This document shows, one piece after another, positions 26,373-34,542 of a DNA stretch of 64,000 nucleotides (its first letter is position 1; each line of letters starts with the position of its first letter). Source of the stretch: Cognatishimia sp. WU-CL00825 (GTDB taxonomy: Bacteria > Pseudomonadota > Alphaproteobacteria > Rhodobacterales > Rhodobacteraceae); the NCBI RefSeq assembly GCF_040364665.1, contig NZ_BAABWX010000005.1:62001-126000 (forward strand), given 5' to 3'. Below the pieces are notes generated by a model, which had not been told where the DNA came from, made no database searches, and saw only the letters and a list, made by a program, of their open reading frames with translations. The position numbers and the translations under genes are program-made.

Positions 26373-27035
26373 TTAGTGTTTATCAGCGAAAGGCGCTGCG
26401 GACCCCCAAAGCGATTTTACCTTGGCATCGCGACCACAGGCCTTGCGGTAGCGCGCATAGGCATCAGACTGACGCTTTGGTCCAAAACGGGTCAAAACCA
26501 GTTTTTCACCTTTGTAATAATCCTGGTGATAGGCTTCTGCCTTATAGAATTTTTGCGCGGGCAACAGTGGGGTGACAATCTTGCGGCCGAGATCTGATTG
26601 GGCCTTGGCTTTGGATGCTTCGGCAGCGGATTTCTGAGCGTCATTGGCGTAAAAGATCGCCGTGCGATAGCTTTCGCCTCGGTCACAAAACTGGCCGCCC
26701 GCGTCGGTGGGATCAACCGAGCGGAAGAACAAGTGCAACAGCTCGTCGCGTGTCACGGTGTTATTGTCAAAGGTGATCTCTACGGCTTCGTAATGGCCGG
26801 TGCCACCTTTGCCGATTTTTTTGTAGGTTGGGTTTTTTGTTGTGCCACCCGTGTAGCCAGAGACGGCTTTTTTAACGCCTTTGACGCTTTCAAAGTCGCT
26901 TTCAACGCACCAGAAACAACCGCCAGCAACCACCAGTTTTTCGGTGCCAGCTTGCGCAGAGCCACAGCTTATTGTTGCGCCAATGGCAATAAGGCCGCTT
27001 AGCAAAGCCATTTTCAAATTGATCATGCGGTCCAT
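26373..27035 (-). CDS. msrA: Peptide-methionine (S)-S-oxide reductase MsrA, exported form
   Basis: MsrA reduces methionine-S-sulfoxide in proteins. The 220-residue product carries the catalytic G-G-C-F-W-C near residue 39, followed by G-V-K-K-A-V-S-G-Y-T-G-G, G-H-Y-E-A-V-E-I and further conserved H-Q-D-Y. An N-terminal signal peptide (core A-L-L-S-G-L-I-A-I-G-A, cleavage likely after A-Q-A) predicts a periplasmic enzyme, unlike the usual cytoplasmic MsrA. The ATG at 27035 was chosen since AGGAG (27044-27048) lies eight bases upstream; a longer frame and an ATG three codons inside exist. The gene is bracketed by inverted copies of a 50-base repeat. Confidence 0.93.
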   Translation of the reverse strand: MDRMINLKMALLSGLIAIGATISCGSAQAGTEKLVVAGGCFWCVESDFESVKGVKKAVSGYTGGTTKNPTYKKIGKGGTGHYEAVEITFDNNTVTRDELLHLFFRSVDPTDAGGQFCDRGESYRTAIFYANDAQKSAAEASKAKAQSDLGRKIVTPLLPAQKFYKAEAYHQDYYKGEKLVLTRFGPKRQSDAYARYRKACGRDAKVKSLWGSAAPFADKH

Positions 27036-27165
27036 GCGGGTCTCTCCTAATGTGTGAGAGCAGTTTGCAATGTCCATTATCTGCGCTCAAGTCACACAGG
27101 CGTCATGTCACGCCATGGTGATTGGGAGTGAAAAAAGCGTTTGCATAAGTTGGAAGTTGATGACT

Positions 27166-27215
27166 AGGGGCTTTGCCCCTCACGGTGAAATCGGTGATTT
27201 CACCGCTCACCCCAG
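27166..27215 (-). repeat. Palindromic intergenic repeat, copy 2 (inverted)
   Basis: The reverse complement of this 50-base segment matches 26306-26355 with only two visible substitutions. It holds the same two hairpins, AGGGGC / GCCCCT and CGGTGAAATC / GATTTCACCG. It lies between the msrA promoter side and the argG terminator. Confidence 0.85.
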
Positions 27216-27253
27216 GGTATTTGGATCAAGCACAAGCACGAGGGGGCAGGCAG

Positions 27254-27277
27254 AAAAAGGCCCGCGCGTGGCGGGCC
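27254..27277 (-). terminator. Intrinsic terminator after argG
   Basis: On the minus strand GGCCCGC and GCGGGCC form a seven-pair GC stem with a five-base loop, followed by five T (27258 down to 27254), just after the argG stop. Confidence 0.85.
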
Positions 27278-27284
27278 GATTTGA

Positions 27285-28514
27285 CTATTTCTTTGCGACG
27301 CGTTTGTTGCGCATGGCGATCAGTTTCAGGCGCAGCGCGTTGAGCTGGATAAAGCCTGCCGCGTCTGTTTGATCATAGGCCCCCATGTCTTCTTCGAAGG
27401 TCACGTGTTCTTCGGAGTAGAGGGAATGATCAGACCAGCGGCCCACGGTGCGCACGTGGCCTTTGTAAAGTTTCACACGTACCGTACCGGTGACGTGATC
27501 TTGGCTTGCGTCGATAGCGGCTTGCAGCATTTCACGCTCTGGCGAGTACCAGTAGCCGTTATAGATCAGCTCGGCGTATTTTGGCATCAACTCGTCTTTA
27601 AGGTGCATCGCGCCACGGTCCATTGTGATGGATTCGATGCCGCGGTGTGCCTCGAGCATGATGGTGCCGCCCGGCGTTTCATAGATGCCGCGGGATTTCA
27701 TCCCAACATAGCGGCCTTCGACCAGATCAAGACGGCCGATGCCGTGCTTGCGACCGTATTCGTTTAGCTCTGTCAGAACTGTGGCCGGGGACATGTCCAC
27801 GCCATTGATGCTGACCGGATCGCCTTTTTCAAAGCCGATCTCAATGAATTCCGGTGTGTCAGGCGCCTCTTCGGGGCTGACGGTGCGCTGAAAGACATAT
27901 TCTGGTGCGTCTACTGCCGGATCTTCGAGGCTTTTGCCTTCGGAAGAGGTGTGCAGCAGGTTGGCATCCACAGAGAATGGCGCTTCGCCGCGTTTGTCTT
28001 TGGCGATCGGGATTTGGTGCTTTTCAGCGAATTCGATCAGTTTGGTGCGGCTGCCCAGATCCCATTCGCGCCAAGGGGCGATCACGGAGATGTCTGGGTT
28101 CAGCGCATAGGCGGCCAGTTCAAAACGCACCTGGTCGTTGCCTTTGCCTGTCGCGCCATGAGAGACCGCATCTGCATTGTTGGCCTCGGCGATTTCGATC
28201 AGGCGTTTGGAAATCAGCGGGCGGGCAATAGAAGTGCCCAAAAGATACAGGCCTTCGTAGACGGCGTTGGCGCGGAACATTGGAAAAACAAAATCGCGCA
28301 CAAATTCTTCGCGCAGGTCTTCGATGTGGATGTTTTCAGGCTTGATGCCCAAAAGCTCGGCTTTTTTGCGGGCCGGTTCCAGCTCTTCACCTTGACCGAG
28401 GTCGGCTGTGAACGTGATCACTTCGCAACCATATTCGGTCTGCAACCATTTCAAGATGATCGAGGTATCAAGGCCACCGGAGTAGGCGAGAACAACTTTC
28501 TTGGGCGCGGACAT
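27285..28514 (-). CDS. argG: Argininosuccinate synthase
   Basis: ArgG joins citrulline and aspartate with ATP in arginine synthesis. The 409-residue product begins [18 protein letters not shown], the PP-loop ATP motif, and contains the substrate-binding [23 protein letters not shown] and [10 protein letters not shown]. Length is standard. It is a single gene with its own terminator; argJ of the same pathway lies at 57-58 kb. The C-terminal [10 protein letters not shown] is usual for the proteobacterial form. Confidence 0.97.
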   Translation of the reverse strand: MSAPKKVVLAYSGGLDTSIILKWLQTEYGCEVITFTADLGQGEELEPARKKAELLGIKPENIHIEDLREEFVRDFVFPMFRANAVYEGLYLLGTSIARPLISKRLIEIAEANNADAVSHGATGKGNDQVRFELAAYALNPDISVIAPWREWDLGSRTKLIEFAEKHQIPIAKDKRGEAPFSVDANLLHTSSEGKSLEDPAVDAPEYVFQRTVSPEEAPDTPEFIEIGFEKGDPVSINGVDMSPATVLTELNEYGRKHGIGRLDLVEGRYVGMKSRGIYETPGGTIMLEAHRGIESITMDRGAMHLKDELMPKYAELIYNGYWYSPEREMLQAAIDASQDHVTGTVRVKLYKGHVRTVGRWSDHSLYSEEHVTFEEDMGAYDQTDAAGFIQLNALRLKLIAMRNKRVAKK

Positions 28515-28665
28515 GTCAGATTTCCTTTGGGCGGCAACATAGGGGCAATATCTGCGCCGATACCGCCTTTTTTTGCTTAGGGCAAGTCATGTGACCTATG
28601 CGGCTTGTCAAAGGGTCGAAAAAAGGGAATGTGGGGGGATTATTAAGACGAATTTGGAGGTCGAA

Positions 28666-29391
28666 ATGGTTGGCTGGAAATTGTTTAAGCACGCGGTGCT
28701 AATGATCGTTCGAAACTTTACCGATATTTTACGCATCGGCTTCTTGCCAATGTTGACCGCTATTGCGTCAATTGGGCTGCTTGCGTTTGCTTTAGTTGGC
28801 TCCGGCAGCATTTCGAATGCGGCATCGCAATTTACGTGGTTGGTTTTGCCGTTTTTTGCCATCGGCTTTTTTTGTATGTTCTGGTTTATCGTTGGCTGGC
28901 ATCGGTTTGTGCTGTTGCAGGAAATGCCGAATGGCTGGTTGAACAAACCCAATGGTAAAATCGCAAACTATTTCGGGACGATTGTTAAGCTTTTTCTGGT
29001 TTCGCTGCTCTGCATGATGCCAGCACTCTTAATTTTGTTGGCGTTTAAGTCGCTTCCTATTCTTTTGTTCCCAATCATGCTTAGCTACATGTTTGTGGTT
29101 TTTTACTTACTTTTTCGGCTATCAATTTCACTGCCGGCTGCTGCAATCGGAGAACCCCTAACTCTTGGAGAGACTCTTGCTGCCACCGAAGGCAATTTAG
29201 GAGCGTTCATCGTTTTGTTTTTGTGCAGTTTAGTATTTCAACTTGCTGTGCAATTTCTAGCTAGCGTCCTAATTATTGTTCCGATCTTAGCAGCGGTGGT
29301 TTCGCTTGCCGGGACAATTTTCACCTCAATGTTAAACGTTAGCATCTTAACAACTCTGTATGGTTATTTTGTCGAAAAACGCGAACTCTGA
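28666..29391 (+). CDS. Multi-pass membrane protein of unknown function
   Basis: The 241-residue product is mostly hydrophobic, with about six predicted transmembrane segments and short polar loops; one loop carries G-W-H-R-F-V-L-L-Q-E. I do not recognise the family. The ATG at 28666 was chosen because TTGGAGG (28654-28660) stands five bases before it. By eye it is clearly more AT-rich than argG and ilvA on either side and uses more A/T-ending codons, although phenylalanine/leucine/isoleucine-rich membrane proteins tend that way. No terminator or mobile sequence is seen next to it. It may be an accessory gene or a fast-evolving family member. Confidence 0.72.
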   Translation: MVGWKLFKHAVLMIVRNFTDILRIGFLPMLTAIASIGLLAFALVGSGSISNAASQFTWLVLPFFAIGFFCMFWFIVGWHRFVLLQEMPNGWLNKPNGKIANYFGTIVKLFLVSLLCMMPALLILLAFKSLPILLFPIMLSYMFVVFYLLFRLSISLPAAAIGEPLTLGETLAATEGNLGAFIVLFLCSLVFQLAVQFLASVLIIVPILAAVVSLAGTIFTSMLNVSILTTLYGYFVEKREL

Positions 29392-29460
29392 ACTGGTATA
29401 CACCTGTATTCTTTGACGCGAACTCTTGCCTTGGGCGTGGGCTTGCGTCACTGAAAACAA

Positions 29461-30699
29461 ATGACTCAATTCCAAGATCTTGCCCGCCGTGCCCAAACTG
29501 CAATGCGTGATGTATTTGATGCGACGCCTTTGCAGCGTAATGCGCATCTGTCGCTGCGCTATGGGGCTGAAATTTATCTGAAACGCGAAGATCTGACGCC
29601 GGTGCGCAGTTACAAATTGCGCGGGGCGTTTAACGCGATGCGCAAGGTGATGGCCAAAGACCCATCGCGTGATCTGTTTGTTTGTGCGAGTGCTGGCAAT
29701 CACGCTCAGGGCGTGGCCTATATGTGTAAGCATTTTGGCGTTAAAGGTGTGATCTTTATGCCGGTGACCACGCCGCAGCAAAAGATCTTTAAGACCAAGG
29801 TTTTTGGCGGTGATGCAATCGAAATACGCCTGATTGGTGACTATTTTGATGACACTTTGGCGGCATCACAGGCCTATTGCGCAGAGGCGGGCGCGGTGTT
29901 TTTGTCACCGTTTGATGATGAGGATGTGATAGAGGGGCAGGCTTCGGTTGCAGCAGAGATTGAGCGGCAATTGGGGCGGGTGCCAGATCAGGTAATTTTG
30001 CCGGTTGGTGGTGGTGGATTGGCCGCGGGTGTGCGCAGTTATTTCGGTCAAAGAACAAAGCTGACGCTTGTAGAGCCATTGGGCGGCGCAAGTTTGAAAG
30101 CGGCTTTGCAGGCCGGGGCCCCAACACGGCTGGATACATTGGATGGGTTCGTGGATGGTGCAGCAGTGGCGCGAATCGGTGAAAAGACCTTTGCGCGGCT
30201 TGCCGATATCAATATTGCCGATGTTTTGGCTGCGCCGGAGGACAGGATTTGCACCACGATTTTGGAAATGCTGAACGTCGAAGGTATCGTGCTAGAGCCC
30301 GCGGGGGCATTGGCCGTGGATGCGCTAGAGGATGTTGCAGACCAGATCAAAGGTAAAACCGTGGTCTGCGTGACCTCTGGTGGGAACTTTGATTTTGAAC
30401 GTTTGCCAGAGGTGAAGGAGCGCGCGCAGCGCTATTCTGGCATCAAGAAATACTTTATCCTAAGGTTGCCGCAGCGGCCGGGTGCTTTGAAAGAGTTCTT
30501 AGGCATTCTTGGGCCGGACGATGATATCGCGCGTTTTGAGTATCTGAAGAAATCTGCGCGTAATTTTGGGTCTGTGTTGATCGGCATCGAGACCAAAAGC
30601 CCGCAGAACTTTGAGACTTTGTTCGCGCGGTTAGAAGCGGCTGGCATGACCTATACCGACATCACCAACGACGAGGCTTTGGCGCAGTTTTTGATTTAG
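29461..30699 (+). CDS. ilvA: Threonine ammonia-lyase (threonine dehydratase)
   Basis: A PLP enzyme that deaminates threonine to 2-oxobutyrate, the first step of isoleucine synthesis. The 412-residue product has the PLP lysine K52 in S-Y-K-L-R-G-A, S-A-G-N-H-A-Q-G-V-A, the phosphate-binding G-G-G-G-L-A-A-G and a C-terminal ACT-like regulatory half (K-K-Y-F-I-L-R-L-P-Q-R-P-G-A-L-K). One regulatory domain and this length fit the shorter ilvA/tdcB-type group common in Alphaproteobacteria. Whether it is feedback-inhibited by isoleucine cannot be read from sequence. Convergent with the HPt gene, three bases between stops. Confidence 0.92.
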   Translation: MTQFQDLARRAQTAMRDVFDATPLQRNAHLSLRYGAEIYLKREDLTPVRSYKLRGAFNAMRKVMAKDPSRDLFVCASAGNHAQGVAYMCKHFGVKGVIFMPVTTPQQKIFKTKVFGGDAIEIRLIGDYFDDTLAASQAYCAEAGAVFLSPFDDEDVIEGQASVAAEIERQLGRVPDQVILPVGGGGLAAGVRSYFGQRTKLTLVEPLGGASLKAALQAGAPTRLDTLDGFVDGAAVARIGEKTFARLADINIADVLAAPEDRICTTILEMLNVEGIVLEPAGALAVDALEDVADQIKGKTVVCVTSGGNFDFERLPEVKERAQRYSGIKKYFILRLPQRPGALKEFLGILGPDDDIARFEYLKKSARNFGSVLIGIETKSPQNFETLFARLEAAGMTYTDITNDEALAQFLI

Positions 30700-30702
30700 C
30701 GC

Positions 30703-31032
30703 TTATGCGGTGTGTTGCGCCAAACCGGCAAGGAATGCACCGCGGGATTTTTGGTAACATTCAAGAATTTCGGGCAGGTCGATGCCATCTGCCTGGCCGC
30801 GTGAGGCAGTGAGTTCACCGATTTGGCAAAGCTTCGCGAACTCTTTGAACCCTAGATTCAAGGCGCTGCCCTTTAGAAAGTGCAAGGCAGATTCCAGGTG
30901 TTCACGTTGTGGGTTTTTACCAAGGACTGCGATGGCCTCATCCACTTCTTCCAGAAAGATTTCGACCACTGCGGCAAAATCATCCGCGCCGATTTCGGCC
31001 TGTAGGTCTGCGAGCCGTGCCCAATCGATCAT
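30703..31032 (-). CDS. Histidine phosphotransfer (HPt) domain protein
   Basis: The product is a single HPt domain of 109 residues. The phospho-accepting histidine is H51 in H-F-L-K-G-S-A-L-N-L-G-F, the classic HPt signature, preceded by an acidic helix (E-I-F-L-E-E-V-D-E-A-I). Such proteins pass phosphate between response regulators. It is divergent from a receiver-phosphatase gene whose start lies about 130 bases away, so the two are likely partners; no histidine kinase gene is in the window. Confidence 0.9.
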   Translation of the reverse strand: MIDWARLADLQAEIGADDFAAVVEIFLEEVDEAIAVLGKNPQREHLESALHFLKGSALNLGFKEFAKLCQIGELTASRGQADGIDLPEILECYQKSRGAFLAGLAQHTA

Positions 31033-31165
31033 GCTGTCCTCCGGCGCTTAATGTGGCAGTGAATTCTTAAAGAAGCATGAGCGGCGATGAACAGGTTGCT
31101 TCATGCCCTCTTAAGGAATTGTGGTCTAAAACCAAGCTGATGAAGTGTTTTCACGGGGGCACCTT

Positions 31166-32434
31166 GTGAGTGCAGAGCCGCAGCACATGCAGGAAAAACA
31201 AGCCAAAGGGGCCATTCAGCTTGTTTTGCTGGTGGATGACAGTCGTTTGCAGCGACGCATTCTAAGTGCGCAATTGGCCCGTGATGGCTATGAGGTTGTA
31301 GAGGCTTGTTCTGGGCAAGAGGCGCTGGATTTCTGCAGTGATCGGTCGCCGGACTTGGTGCTGTCTGACTGGATGATGCCAGAAATGGATGGTCTGGAGT
31401 TTTGCAAAGCCTTTCGTGAGCTGCCCAGCGAAAAATACGGCTATTTCATTCTTTTAACCTCTAAAAGTGAAAAAGATGAGGTGGTGAAGGGTTTGGAAAT
31501 TGGGGCTGACGACTTTTTGATCAAGCCGATAAACGCGCATGAATTGCGGGCCAGAATTTCGGCTGGCGAACGCATATTGCGCATGCAACGTGAGTTGACC
31601 GAGAAAAATCGCGTGATCTCGGATACTTTGTCGGAGCTGCAACGGGTGCACGATTTATTGGACCACGACTTAATAGAGGCCAAAAAATTGCAGCAATCTT
31701 TGGTGCGCAACCGCCACGTGACGGTGGGCGCAAGCCAAGTGTCTTTGATGTTGCATTCCAGTGGCCATGTTGGCGGCGATTTGGTTGGCCACTATCGGAT
31801 CGATGCCCATCAGGTTGGGTTGTTTTCCTTTGATGTGTCAGGTCATGGCGTCAGTTCGGCCCTGATGACGGCGCGTTTGGCGGGGCTGTTGTCGTCTTCT
31901 GCACCCGAGCAGAACGTTGCCCTAAAGGCAAAATCAGGCGGAGGATATGCGCCAGTGCCGCCGGCCGAAGTGATTGCCAATTTGAACGCGCAATTCTTGG
32001 ATGAAATCGAAACAGAACTCTATTTCACGATGATACTTGCGGTTGTGGATCTTAGATCTGGCAGGGTGGTTCTGTCTCAGGCTGGGCACCCGCATCCGCT
32101 GGTGCAGCGCGCAGATGGTTCCATGGAGCAAAGTGGCACGGGGGGCTTGCCCGTTGGGTTGATAGAGCAGGCAAAATTTGAAGATTTTGAAATTCATCTG
32201 CGTACTGGTGATCGATTGCTGATCTTGTCAGACGGCATTACCGAGTGTCCGAACGCAGCAGGCGAAATGCTGGATGAGCACGGATTAGAGCGGCTTGTTG
32301 GCAAGCTGAAAAGCCAAACGGGTGAAACGTTTCTGGAATCGTTTATTTGGTATTTGCAGGAGTATGCTGGGGCGAAAGGGTTTCCAGACGATATTTCGGG
32401 GGTGTTGTTTGAGTTTGAGGCGGATGTGGCCTAG
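31166..32434 (+). CDS. Response regulator with PP2C (RsbU/SpoIIE-type) phosphatase output
   Basis: The 422-residue product has an N-terminal receiver domain with the acidic pair D24-D25, phospho-acceptor D68 in L-V-L-S-D-W-M-M-P-E-M-D-G, and lysine in F-L-I-K-P. A coiled-coil linker (about 145-190) leads to a PP2C domain with H-V-G-G-D-L-V-G, D-V-S-G-H-G-V and S-D-G-I-T-E, metal-binding residues of serine phosphatases that dephosphorylate anti-sigma antagonists. I chose GTG at 31166 (G-rich stretch upstream) over GTG at 31145. No antagonist or anti-sigma gene is adjacent. The stop overlaps the convergent Nudix stop. Confidence 0.9.
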   Translation: MSAEPQHMQEKQAKGAIQLVLLVDDSRLQRRILSAQLARDGYEVVEACSGQEALDFCSDRSPDLVLSDWMMPEMDGLEFCKAFRELPSEKYGYFILLTSKSEKDEVVKGLEIGADDFLIKPINAHELRARISAGERILRMQRELTEKNRVISDTLSELQRVHDLLDHDLIEAKKLQQSLVRNRHVTVGASQVSLMLHSSGHVGGDLVGHYRIDAHQVGLFSFDVSGHGVSSALMTARLAGLLSSSAPEQNVALKAKSGGGYAPVPPAEVIANLNAQFLDEIETELYFTMILAVVDLRSGRVVLSQAGHPHPLVQRADGSMEQSGTGGLPVGLIEQAKFEDFEIHLRTGDRLLILSDGITECPNAAGEMLDEHGLERLVGKLKSQTGETFLESFIWYLQEYAGAKGFPDDISGVLFEFEADVA

Positions 32435-32880
32435 CCAAGCGCAAGATGCGCAAAATACTGATCGCCGCTGTTGGCCAGTAACGCGATGGCATTGGGGGCG
32501 GGCATCCAGATTGCGCTGTGTCCTGGTTCGGTTGGCGGCCCTAAGGCACGCGCTGGGCGTGCCACATAGATGCTGCATAGCTTTTCAGCCCAAAGGTCAT
32601 AATCTGGCATATAGCAAAACCGGCGAAAGGCCCCCAGACGTCGGGGGGCAGCCAAGGTCCAGCCGGTCTCCTCCAGAACCTCGCGGTGCAGCGCCATTAC
32701 GGGCGACTCACCCGGGTCAATGCCACCGCCAGGCAATTGATATTCGGCATCTTGGGTCTGATCGAAGGGGGCTTCGCGGGTGATCAGCATGTCAGAGCCT
32801 TGCAAAAGCACAACATAGGCCCCTGGACGCAGTTTATAGCGTCGATCCGCAGCGGGCGGGGTTCCAAACCGTCTAATCAT
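32431..32880 (-). CDS. Nudix hydrolase
   Basis: The 149-residue product has a canonical Nudix box, G-G-G-I-D-P-G-E-S-P-V-M-A-L-H-R-E-V, completed by L-E-E-T-G-W, near residues 50-72. The start of the protein (M-I-R-R-F-G-T-P-P-A-A-D-R-R-Y) and the ATG at 32880 were chosen over a frame reaching 46 codons upstream into the promoter region of hslO. Substrate is not predictable; such short Nudix enzymes often act on oxidised nucleotides or NDP-sugars. Divergent from hslO. Confidence 0.87.
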   Translation of the reverse strand: MIRRFGTPPAADRRYKLRPGAYVVLLQGSDMLITREAPFDQTQDAEYQLPGGGIDPGESPVMALHREVLEETGWTLAAPRRLGAFRRFCYMPDYDLWAEKLCSIYVARPARALGPPTEPGHSAIWMPAPNAIALLANSGDQYFAHLALG

Positions 32881-32959
32881 GCGATACCAGCCCTTTTCGT
32901 TCGTCTTGCCGCACCTATATAGTCGCGGTATGCCAAGATCAGGCTTGTAAGGAAACCCC

Positions 32960-33949
32960 ATGACCCTCGGAACTAAAATCGCTTGGGACGACACAGTATT
33001 GCCGTTCCAGTTGGACAAATCAGATATTCGCGGCCGTGTTGCCCGGTTGGATGGCGTGCTGGACGGTATTTTAAAGCAGCATGATTACCCGGCGACGGTT
33101 GAAGCCTTGGTGGCGGAAATGGCCTTGCTGACCGCACTGATTGGTCAAACCATCAGCGTGCGCTGGAAGCTGTCGTTGCAGGTGCAAACCAATGGTCCAG
33201 TGCGGATGATCGCAACAGATTATTATGCCCCCAAGACCGAGGGCGAGACGGCCCAAATTCGTGCCTATGCCACATTTGATGCGGACCGGCTGACTGACGC
33301 AGCCCCCTTTGAGCAATTGGGCAGCGGTTATATCGCTGTTTTGATTGATCAGGGTGAAGGCACAAAACCGTATCAGGGTATTGCGCCTTTGGCAGGCGGC
33401 TCGTTGAGTGCTAGTGCCGAGGGTTATTTTGCCCAATCAGAGCAATTGCCAACCAGTTTTTCGTTGCGCTTTGGTAAGTCGACAGAACCTGGTGTTGGCG
33501 AACATTGGCGCGCCGGTGGCGTGATGTTGCAGCATATGCCTAAAGCGTCTCCTTTCGCTAAGGGCGAGGGTGGCAGTGGCGAAAGTGGACTTTTGACAGC
33601 CAGTGATTTGCTGGGCGACGACGATGAAGAAAACTGGAGCCGTGCCAATATTCTGATGAATTCTGTCGAAGATCTGGAATTGATCGGCCCTTCGGTGACC
33701 CCTGCAGATCTGCTTGTGCGGTTGTTTCACGAAGAAGCCCCACGGGTTTATGATGCGCAATCGGTGCGTTTTGGCTGCTCTTGTTCTGAAGATCGTGTTC
33801 GCCAGAGCCTGTCGATCTATTCTGCCAAAGACATCGAAACCATGACAAATGAACTCGGGCGGGTGACCGCTGATTGCCAATTCTGCGGCTCACATTATGA
33901 TCTTGATCCGCTGACGGTTGGGTTTCAGGCCGAGAAGTCTGTCCAGTGA
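32960..33949 (+). CDS. hslO: Redox-regulated chaperone Hsp33
   Basis: Hsp33 is a cytoplasmic holdase switched on by oxidation of a zinc-binding cysteine tetrad. The 329-residue product has C-S-C near residue 273 and C-Q-F-C about 30 residues later, matching the C-x-C...C-x-x-C pattern. The N-terminal domain shows G-Q-T-I-S-V-R-W-K-L-S-L-Q and G-G-S-L-S-A-S-A-E-G-Y-F. It is somewhat longer than the E. coli protein because of an acidic loop (G-D-D-D-E-E-N-W). The stop overlaps the next GTG as GTGA, so hslO, nudix and cca form an operon. Confidence 0.95.
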   Translation: MTLGTKIAWDDTVLPFQLDKSDIRGRVARLDGVLDGILKQHDYPATVEALVAEMALLTALIGQTISVRWKLSLQVQTNGPVRMIATDYYAPKTEGETAQIRAYATFDADRLTDAAPFEQLGSGYIAVLIDQGEGTKPYQGIAPLAGGSLSASAEGYFAQSEQLPTSFSLRFGKSTEPGVGEHWRAGGVMLQHMPKASPFAKGEGGSGESGLLTASDLLGDDDEENWSRANILMNSVEDLELIGPSVTPADLLVRLFHEEAPRVYDAQSVRFGCSCSEDRVRQSLSIYSAKDIETMTNELGRVTADCQFCGSHYDLDPLTVGFQAEKSVQ

Positions 33950-34542
33950 CGGACCCGGTGGCTCCTCTGCTGGCTGCGCTTGGCCGTGACGGCGGGGCGT
34001 CATCGGATTTTGACCTGAACACCGAAGTGCATTTGCCAGAAGGTCGCAAATTGCGATCTGCAGCTGTGTTAGTGCCTGTTCAGGTGATCAATGGTGTTGC
34101 GCAGGTATTGTTGACCAAACGCAGCTCGCACCTAAAACACCATCCGGGACAGATCGCGTTTCCGGGTGGAAAGCAGGACGAGGGCGATGCAGATGTAACC
34201 GCAGCTGCCCTGCGTGAAGCGCAGGAAGAAATTGGCCTGCCAACTGAAAATGTCCAGGTTCTTGGCACCTTGCCAACCCACGAAACGGTGACCAGTTTTA
34301 CGGTCACGCCGGTTGTAGGGCTGGTGCAGGCCCCGTTTCTCATAAGGCCGGAACCCGGCGAGGTCGAAGAGGTGTTTCATGTGCCGTTGTCACATGTGAC
34401 TGATCCGGCGCGGTTTGCCATCGAAGGACGTATGTGGCTGGGCGAGCGCCGTCACTATTATATTGTGCCTTTTGGCCCCTATTATATCTGGGGTGCAACA
34501 GCTCGCATTCTACGCGGGCTGGCGGAACGGATGGCAGCGTGA
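33946..34542 (+). CDS. Nudix CoA pyrophosphatase-type hydrolase (NudL-like)
   Basis: The 198-residue protein has the upstream CoA-family signature L-L-T-K-R-S-S-H-L-K-H-H-P-G-Q-I-A-F-P-G-G and the Nudix helix A-L-R-E-A-Q-E-E-I-G-L. This combined pattern marks enzymes that cleave coenzyme A or acyl-CoA to phosphopantetheine and 3',5'-ADP. Starts with GTG at 33946 overlapping the hslO stop, and its own TGA overlaps the GTG of the cca gene. Specificity for CoA is a family inference. Confidence 0.9.
   Translation: MTDPVAPLLAALGRDGGASSDFDLNTEVHLPEGRKLRSAAVLVPVQVINGVAQVLLTKRSSHLKHHPGQIAFPGGKQDEGDADVTAAALREAQEEIGLPTENVQVLGTLPTHETVTSFTVTPVVGLVQAPFLIRPEPGEVEEVFHVPLSHVTDPARFAIEGRMWLGERRHYYIVPFGPYYIWGATARILRGLAERMAA

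Noticed and set aside
26306..27215. Insertion sequence or transposon around msrA
   Set aside because: Inverted repeats are present but no transposase gene; each repeat is itself a double palindrome more like a REP element.
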